64,000 bases of DNA from Chrysogorgia sp. JL179-B06 (lineage: Eukaryota > Cnidaria > Anthozoa > Scleralcyonacea > Chrysogorgiidae). Position numbers and translations under genes: made by a program. The stretch is taken from assembly GCA_035772405.1 (NCBI GenBank), contig JAYKKM010000080.1, positions 3,596,001-3,660,000 on the forward strand, read 5' to 3'. Below the pieces are notes generated by a model that saw only the letters and a list, made by a program, of their open reading frames with translations, made no database searches and was not told where the DNA came from. Positions 57,040 to 64,000 of the stretch are shown in pieces; within the stretch, counting starts at the first letter, position 1; each line of letters opens with the position of its first letter.

Positions 57040-59090
57040 TAAGATATGAGTAAGATGTAAGTATACATGAATATATAACTAAGCTATTTACGTTGATGCG
57101 AATACATAGCCATCTTGGTGCATATTTTAAGATATGGCGGTGTTTTATACACTGTAAATTTCAAGGTAAAAATTACCCCATTTTAGGTGTAAAATGTTCA
57201 AAGTAGATGAGGTGATTTATCAGAGGGTAAAAACTACCCCAGGATCTTGGGGGGTAACGGAGGGGCCACGCAATATTTACACCTTCAATGGTGTAGTTTT
57301 GCAATTGGGATTATGGGGGGTAAATTTCACCCCATGCGTTTGGGGTAAGTGGGACGATGCCAATATATTTTCAAAATGGCGGATTCTTTACGAGGAGTGA
57401 ATTTGATATATTTATGAACAAAAAGAGCGAGGTGTGCGAATTTTCTACGGTTAGTCATCAAGTCCAGTTCTATTAAAAGAGGCTTAACAATTTTTCATGA
57501 GAAATTGATTCGTTCACTCGAGTGCATATTAAAATTACGTATAGGCTTTTCGTCAATGTATTCGATAAGGTTATGTTCTCATCCATCGAAATAATTGTGG
57601 ATTGCAGCAATTTATCAAGAAAAGCTCGATTTTGCGAGTTCTTTTGGATCTTTGGACGAGGTTGTTGACATTCAAATGACTTCTTCCTTCACTTCTGTTA
57701 ACTGTTCTGAGGTAACTGTAATATTTGTTATAAGCTTTGTTGCCTGTATTGTTTATTGTATTGTTAATCAACAGTTTATGTATAATTTCATATTTATATC
57801 GTCGATCATCTGATGACTATATATGCAATGAATGTTGCCATCGAATAATCCAGTTTCACTTGATATTTTACCAGTGAACTTAAATGGGGCTCCAAAATGT
57901 TCTGGGTTATCAGTAAGTCTGTATTGATTGTTAATATTATTATATGCGAATGCATACAAATGAACACATTAAATCTCTGTCAAAGAGTTTGTTATTGTTT
58001 GTTGGTTTAGCAATGACATCCTGTTCAGCCATGTACTTTACATTGTCACTACTATTAGTTGGTCTGCACAGACACATACACAATTTTCAAACTGATTTTT
58101 GGCTTTCATGATTGCTGTAGCTGTACATGAAGCAAGCTACATGAAGCGAGCTGGCCCACTGGACTGGTCATGAGTATGCCAATATAAATGTGCTAAAATT
58201 ATCAATATGTTTACTAGCTCAAAATGTTGACTTCACAAAAAAATTAAGATTTTGAATTACACTTCTTTAAGCTGTTTAGCTTATGACACCTTGTTACTGC
58301 CAGCTAAATGGTTTGGTTTACTGCTATGCCTTATACACTTTTAGAAAAAGATTAACTGATTTAATGCTTGCTCAAACTGAACCTGTTTACCGGACTGGCC
58401 AGATGAATTTTTATTACATGAGCAAAGGCCAGCTTGCTTGCCAGGCTGACCAGCGGTTGGCTCGTTTGGCGGGCCAGACTTTTCAGTAAGCCAGCTCTGA
58501 TACTGAGCCAACTCACCTCCATATAATCAAAGCCGTTGGCAAACACTCTGTGATGGCTTTGTTACAGGTGTGCAGTTTGGTAATGTTGAAAATTTCAGTG
58601 GAAAATTTAACCACCCCTGCACTGACAGGGCTGTATCATTACCTACAACTATAGATGTGTGTATATTGCATTCAAATCGCTGAATTTACCTACAATGTCT
58701 TTCAACAAGCCACTATAGCCTAAGTAGCCCGTGTTAACGCCTAGCGGGCGTCTTGTTAAATACAGTAATTATAAATCGTTATAAAAAGGGAAATTATTCT
58801 GCATATGGACATTTCCCAGAGGTCCTAGGGAGTTAGTGTTAAGCAGCTGCGTCATATTTGAATTCTCTCGTGGTCGTTGAATTGCTGAAACACTTATGCT
58901 TCTTTGTGTCTTGGGTTCTTTGTTTGGTAAATTGCTTTGTGTTATCAAATCTAAAGAAGTGGCTGATCATCAATTATTCGTCGGCTTACAATATACTGGA
59001 TGCGGGAGTAAATACCGCAGTGATGCGATTTCAGGCTTTCAGCAAAGTTCGAAGGTAAGTCTGACTCTGATCTACTAATATACTTTATTA
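57040..59090. other. Non-coding stretch with GGTAAAAATTACCCC-type repeat
   Basis: TACACTGTAAATTTCAAGGT and several GGGGTA/TACCCC runs at 57149-57350 look like one end of a DNA transposon; the other end is not found. Elsewhere there is no supported gene; hydrophobic short frames at 57595-57813 lack motifs. Confidence 0.4.
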
Positions 59091-59648
59091 TATGACTATT
59101 ATCGCGAGCGGTCCGGAACGTGAAATCCGGCAATTTGATTGGTTCCTGAGCGGTCCCGAATCTGCCGTTCCGTGAGAATTTTATAAACAAAATGAAAGTC
59201 ATGTCATTATACGCAACAAGATGGATAATAATTTCAGAACTACTCATTGTTGAAATATATCGTGCAGGTATGTTGTTTGAAATTTTATAAGCTTTCATTT
59301 GATGTATAGCTAAGGTTTCGCGTTATGTGAAACTTTTTAAAATGTCCAAAACATTCGTAACATTGTTCGTGATAATATAAATTTACTTCTCGCAGGTAAT
59401 GTAGAATTTCAGGTAGGTTTTTCCCAACTATACTTAACGCACAACCTTGAACAATATGTCAAACAAAGGCAAATGAAAAATGATATTCGAGGTAGAAATT
59501 TTAGGAATCTAGCTAAACGGGAAGTACTTTAAAAATTGGAAAACATCTCTGCCATTTTGGTTTAGTTCGCAAGAAAGATGGTGGCGAATACGAGCCTAAC
59601 ACCGTAGAGTTTTCACAGAACGTTCACAACATTTGTGGTCCTATAATA

Positions 59649-59808
59649 AACTACTTATTGACCTAGCTTGTTCGGTCTGTACTAGTGAAATATCGGACCT
59701 CCGTTTTCTGCACGGACCTCGGCTCGCTGCGCCCGCTCGGTCCGTACTAAAAACGTCGGACCGATATTTCACTAGTACAGACCTCACGCTCGGTCAATAA
59801 GTAGTAAA
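59649..59808. repeat. Inverted-repeat element, CTACTTATTGACC ends
   Basis: CTACTTATTGACCTAGCTTG and GTCTGTACTAGTGAAATATC pair with the right-hand complement. The centre is GC-rich (CTCGGCTCGCTGCGCCCGCT). The right arm reads GTACAGACCTCACGCTCGGT. Confidence 0.8.
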
Positions 59809-60911
59809 TATATAGCGATTGAGGTACCAGGCGGGAACCGTAGTTTGAATATATTATATTCAAAAGCCCAGCAAATAACTCTTAGGAACAATATTTCAGT
59901 CGAAAACGTTAAAAAACATAAGCAATATTAAAGGGGCTATGTCACGACACTGATTGGCTGTTATAAAAGGCGCAAAAACGCTATGTACAGCGGTGAAGTG
60001 TATACATTGAAGCAATACTTGGTTTCAATCAACTATAAAAAGATAGGTTGAATTTCAATTCGTTTTATACGTTTTCAGCTTCATGTATGTTTTATGTCTG
60101 CGTCTAACGAACATGTAAGATTTGGTTTGGTATTCTTGCCGTTAGGCTGCTGACTAAGTTCTTGTTAGGTTTGCAAATGCAAGAACACATGTTCGAGAAA
60201 AGATGGCGAAAAGAAGGGTTGTCCCTGCCGAATAGCCGGTGTTTACTATTCGGAGACATGTACGTGTGGAAATGAAACGAAGATGTGTGTAAACAAGGTT
60301 TGTTTTATACTATATACGGTCATATTTTACCACTAATAATCTCCCGTTGCTTTCGTTATACGGTCATTGGCAATTTGCATAACTTAGCGAATTTACTTAT
60401 AAATACTTCTACTTGGCTGACATGGCTATACTTGCATGCCACGTTTCAAAACAGTGGATCTGATCATCTAAGTGTTTTATCTTTTTAATTTCTTTATGAA
60501 TTGTTGGAAGTATATCTACCGCTTTATTCATATTGCATATGTATTTAATATGTATATGTATTTGTATTTGTGTGTTTGTGTATTTGTGTATTTATGTTTG
60601 TAAAACATAATCATTACTACATTTTATTGTTTAAAAAAGCACACATCTATTCTCTAAATGGTCAACTTGCGGTTTTGTTTTTATTTAATTTGTGACTATA
60701 CACTTATTATTAGAAACTCAAAACTGGTTCTTACAATACAATACAATACTAATACAATACAGTTTATTTTTGGTTTAAAAATGAGACTTATTAGGCCTCT
60801 AGTCGTTAGCTACAATCATGGACAAAAGTCGTGGGACAGTGTTGTTGAGTTCTTGGAAAATCCAGTCTCCCCTCTCCCCCCATCAATGTTGTATTTTTTG
60901 GTGTTTTTGGT
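59809..60911. other. Non-coding stretch before Polinton edge
   Basis: No gene is recognised. TGTATTTGTATTTGTGTGTTTGTG-like simple sequence lies at 60550-60600. Neither a Polinton terminal repeat nor an integrase frame could be found here. Confidence 0.4.
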
Positions 60912-60959
60912 GTTATCCATCACTACACCCCATTTTTTCGGGGTGTAGTGATGGATAAC
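60912..60959. promoter_or_regulatory. Perfect 20-bp hairpin over a start codon
   Basis: GTTATCCATCACTACACCCC (60912-60931) and GGGGTGTAGTGATGGATAAC (60940-60959) are exact complements with an 8-nt loop. The ATG at 60951 of the next ORF lies inside the right arm. Confidence 0.75.
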
Positions 60960-61181
60960 GAAAGTGTAGCCAACGTTGCGTTGTCAAAGGAAAGACTGGA
61001 GGTTTTGTTGTTAAAAGAGAAGAGAGCCAGAAGGGCCGCGGTGAATAGGAGAAATCTGAAGAAGAGGATTAGTGAACTCAACACAAAGTTGGCGACAACA
61101 GAGGCAGAGATCGCTGACCGCGAGAGAAGAGTCATAATGTTTGAGGAAGGAGTAAGAAGGAATCCATCGCCACCGTGCTAA
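60951..61181 (+). CDS. Small coiled-coil protein
   Basis: ATG at 60951, 76 codons, stop at 61179-61181, AATAAA-type polyadenylation signal near 61239. It is almost entirely helical and charged: a basic central part (KRARRAAVNRRNLKKR) followed by heptads (ISELNTKLATTEAEIADRER). No known domain. Its place beside Polinton genes suggests it belongs to that element or is a neighbour with its own origin. Confidence 0.45.
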   Translation: MDNESVANVALSKERLEVLLLKEKRARRAAVNRRNLKKRISELNTKLATTEAEIADRERRVIMFEEGVRRNPSPPC

Positions 61182-61330
61182 GACTGTTCTCTCTAGCTTT
61201 GAACGTACTCGTTGTAATTGTATACTACAAATGTCGTGAATAAAAAACCGTTGTGTGAATTAGACTTCGCGAGGGGGCTCGCGGTAGCGGTTGTTATGAA
61301 ACCACAAATGACCGCCTGCTAGCATGCAAA

Positions 61331-61849
61331 TTAGTCCGTTTGTTCGCTACTTTCAGCGTTTGTTGTCTCGTTTCTAAAATGACGATCGCATACATGTTTC
61401 GACGTTGTGATTCCACCCGATAGCAAACCCAGGAAATGTATGTATGGTGTTACAATCGCGACAATGCTTTCGACATCTTTTTTTAGTAACGGGTCTTTTT
61501 GTAGCTCGTCATTTAGTTCGTCGGGGTTCTCAATAGCGTTCAACCCACCTAACAACTTTGAGAACTTGCTGACTGACAAGTCAGTGAGAAAAGCGTTTGC
61601 TATTTCCGTTCTTTTCAACTCATATTGACGCCATATCTTGTCGATGACCTTTGCAGACGCTTTTTTAATGTGCGCTTCAGATTGGCTTATCGTACCGTCA
61701 CCAGACAGTCTAATAAGTTCAGCTATTTTAGCGTCAACGTCGTCTTCCACAGCCTCGCTACCAGCGGTTTGAGTGTCCTCAACTAATTCCTCAATCGTGG
61801 GGTTTTCTTCACTTTTGCGTTTCACCATCACGTTATTACCATAGCACAT
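61331..61849 (-). CDS. Polinton-associated hypothetical protein
   Basis: ATG at 61849, 172 codons. The first ~45 residues are acidic (EENPTIEELVEDTQT…EDDVDAKIAEL). A helical middle follows (IKKASAKVIDKIWRQYELKR), then a hydrophobic patch near residues 128-145 (IVAIVTPYIHFLGLLSGG). It starts four bases after the stop of the ATPase reading frame on the same strand, as in a compact viral-type gene block. Not assigned to a known Polinton product. Confidence 0.5.
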   Translation of the reverse strand: MCYGNNVMVKRKSEENPTIEELVEDTQTAGSEAVEDDVDAKIAELIRLSGDGTISQSEAHIKKASAKVIDKIWRQYELKRTEIANAFLTDLSVSKFSKLLGGLNAIENPDELNDELQKDPLLKKDVESIVAIVTPYIHFLGLLSGGITTSKHVCDRHFRNETTNAESSEQTD

Positions 61850-61852
61850 ATT

Positions 61853-62430
61853 TTATTGCGGAACAACAACTTTGTGGTCGTATGGATGTCTCAACATAAT
61901 CTCTAGTCTCGCGTACTTATGGTTCTTTAATGCGGTCACAATTGTCGATGCTTCCTCTTTGCTAATGTGTCCAAGGTAATCGTCAATAACTTTCATATCA
62001 CTCTTGCTCGGACAGTAAAAGCAAACGAGCTTACTAATGTTTTCTCTATACGGTTTTGCGATCGACGTTAGTTGTTGTGTGATGACAATAACGCTCAACC
62101 CAAAATGTTGCGCACTAAAAGCCAAGTTGACAAGTTGACTAGTTGACTAGTCCTGTTCTTGACGTCCTGCCCACTCGCACAGTCGTCCAAAACAATCAAG
62201 GTGTTAGTGCCTTTAAAAGCGTTTGCTACACACTTGAGAATAGCGTCGACATTGTCTTGTGCACAGTCTATCGCTAACACGTCGGGGTCGTATACATATT
62301 TCCAATCTTGATACGCTTTATTCCACTTGAATGTAGGACAAATCAACTCAGATTCCAATGTGCTGAGTAAATAATGTGTCTTACCACAAGCTGTCATCCC
62401 AACAACTGGCATATTAAACGGAGTTTCCAT
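61853..62430 (-). pseudogene. Polinton packaging-type ATPase (FtsK/HerA-like), frameshifted
   Basis: The first frame, from ATG 62430, has a Walker A site VVGMTACGKTHYLL and a Walker B strand NTLIVLDDCA. The second frame (61853-62125) continues SAQHFGLSVIVITQQLTSIA with the conserved TQQ sensor. The frames meet at about 62125-62150, where AGTCAACT, AGTCAACT and TGTCAACT stand in tandem (minus strand). Gain of 8-bp units would explain the shift. Such ATPases are a core Polinton/Maverick gene thought to pump DNA into capsids. Confidence 0.8.
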
Positions 62431-62574
62431 TAAATTGCATTTGCTTTAGTATTGGATTGATTGTAGGCCATTGTTCATGAAGTTGACCAACCCATCACTC
62501 ATCACAAACACCCTACACATAACGTTCGTATAAGCGCTGTCATATTTGCGGCGTGGACTACGTTGACGGTGACA

Positions 62575-64000
62575 CTAGAGAGATCATTGTCACATCACAA
62601 GTAAATATAGAGGGTCCGCACATCGTGATTGCAATATCAACTTTAGATTGACCAACAAGGTACCTGTCATATTTCACAATCTTCGTGGTTATGACAGCCA
62701 CTTTATCATGCAGGAGATTGGTAAGTTTGGTCAAGACATAAATGTGATCCCTAACAACATGGAGAAGTATATGGCCTTCATGATTGGCAAACACTTGGTC
62801 TTTCTGGACAGCTTTCAATTCATGAGCAGTAGTTTGGACAATTTGGTGAAGAATTTGCCAGATGATGGCTATGTCGAAACTTCTAAGGTGTTTCAAGGTG
62901 AGCAACTCAAATTGGTCACCAAGAAAGGCGTCTATCCTTATGACTATATGGACTCTATGGGGAGGTTCTCTGAGACACAGTTGCCTGCACGAGAAGAGTT
63001 CCATAGTATTCTCAACGCTACTGACATTTCAGAAGCTGATTATCAACACGCACAGAATATGTGGAGAGCATTTGATTTGCAGATAATGGGCGACTATCAT
63101 GATTTCTATCTGAAATGCGACGTGTTGTTGTTGGTTGACGTTTTTGAGAACTTCAGAAAGACGTGCTATCAGCAATATGGATTGGATCCGTGTCACTATT
63201 TCACATCACCTGGGTTGGCTTGGGATGCAATGCTCAAAATGACTGGTGTGGAGCTTGAGTTGTTGTCCGACATCAATATGTTTCAATTCATAGAATTAGG
63301 TATGCGTGGTGGTGTGAGTTATATCGCTAACAGACATGGTCAAGCAAACAACAAATATATGGAAAAGTATGATGAGAAACGCGAGTCGAAATATTTGATG
63401 TACCTCGATGCTAACAATTTGTATGGTTGGGCAATGAGTCAAAGTCTTCCCACTGGTGGTTTCAAGTGGCTCACAGAGGGAGAAATAAAAAAGGTTAATC
63501 TGTGCAACTATCACAACGACAGTGACACCGGGCTGATAGTCGAAGTTGATTTGGAATATCCACAACACTTGCACGATCTGCATAACGACTATCCACTTGC
63601 ACCAGAGAAGATGGAAATCACTGTTGACATGCTGTCAGAGTATTGTGAGAAGATCAGAAAGAAGTTCAACGTGAGTGTCGGGCTTGTGAGAAAATTGGTG
63701 ACAAATTTGAGAGACAAAAAGAAATATGTTCTTCACCACAGGAATCTGCAGCTTTACAAAGAATTAGGGTTGAAAATCAACAAGGTCCAAAGAGTGTTGC
63801 AATTCAATCAGTCCAAGTGGTTGGGGAAATACATCGACTTCAACACAACCAAACGAACTAGTGCTAAAAATGCTACAGTGTGTTTGGCAAAACGATGGAA
63901 AACCTGAGGAAGCGTGTAGACGTGAGATTGGTGACTAATGAGAAGAGTCTGGCAAAATCAGCGTCAAAGCCAACATTTGTGTCCTGCAAAATATTCAATG
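62575..64000 (+). pseudogene. Polinton protein-primed DNA polymerase B, partial
   Basis: The frame runs to 63907 and begins within a zinc/HNH-like segment (HCHITSKYRGSAHRDCNINF near 62585-62645). The exonuclease motifs VIFHNLRGYDSHFIMQ and YLKCDVLLLVDVFENF follow, then the polymerase motif A YLDANNLYGWAMS near residue 250. A cysteine pair (CHICG) lies just upstream in another frame. Near 63880 a short deletion plus frameshift moves the reading to FGKTMENLRKRVDVRLVTNE, which continues to the window end. The N-terminal exonuclease I region and the C-terminal catalytic motif are not in view. Polintons copy themselves with this enzyme. Confidence 0.85.

Larger units (their letters stand above)
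60912..64000. mobile_element. Edge of a degenerate Polinton/Maverick
   Basis: Packaging ATPase and an acidic ORF on the minus strand face away from DNA polymerase B on the plus strand, with a short divergent spacer at about 62431-62570. No terminal repeat, integrase, protease or capsid gene was found inside the window; they may lie beyond 64000. The left border is not defined. Confidence 0.7.

Noticed and set aside
59649..59808. Transcription terminator hairpin
   Set aside because: Arms of ~50 bp with a GC-rich centre and related copies elsewhere point to a MITE.
60912..60959. Polinton terminal inverted repeat
   Set aside because: The two arms are only 8 bases apart, whereas Polinton terminal repeats are hundreds of bases long and at opposite ends of the element.

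Overview
The window is animal nuclear DNA: AT-rich, sparse in genes, with introns of several kilobases full of transposable elements (TEs). The host genes (FAM124-like, calumenin/reticulocalbin-like, a membrane-anchored condensation-fold acyltransferase) and the TE mix (Penelope-like, Ngaro-type tyrosine-recombinase, CR1/L2/Jockey-type LINEs, a Polinton, hAT and many palindromic MITEs) fit an invertebrate. I favour a cnidarian, perhaps an anthozoan, but the sequence alone does not settle this. All calls come from reading the sequence; no search was run.

Layout. 0.9-2.3 kb: short inverted-repeat elements. 3.1-4.05 kb: a FAM124-family reading frame, whose stop codon sits in the first unit of a ~2.1 kb minisatellite (to 6.19 kb). 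8.5-20.4 kb, minus strand: a two-exon, 541-codon condensation-domain gene with a 10.2 kb intron. That intron holds a hAT-like element, two (TA)n tracts around a perfect 94-bp inverted repeat with a hammerhead-like motif, a Penelope-like endonuclease remnant, LINE relics, tRNA-derived SINEs and MITEs. 21-29 kb: palindromic elements, a TE-derived cysteine-rich relic and a possible 55-residue secreted peptide. 29.3-30.0 kb: an unidentified coiled-coil reading frame. 30.8-32.6 kb: a LINE reverse transcriptase. 33-34.1 kb: MITEs nested in MITEs.

37.5-48.0 kb, minus strand: three N-terminal exons of an EF-hand secretory-pathway protein. Its first intron carries a decayed Ngaro-type retrotransposon (41.4-46.3 kb) with split direct repeats. 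One pair of those repeats differs by a clean inversion of a ~29-bp block. 49.2-51 kb: another LINE, cut by a 548-bp hAT element with an 8-bp target duplication. 52-57 kb: MITEs and small unidentified reading frames. 60.9-64 kb: the edge of a degenerate Polinton/Maverick (coiled-coil ORF, acidic ORF, packaging ATPase, divergent protein-primed DNA polymerase B), cut by the window end.

The host genes show no sign of working together. The coherent story is the nested history of mobile elements, which target duplications and restored reading frames partly let one read.
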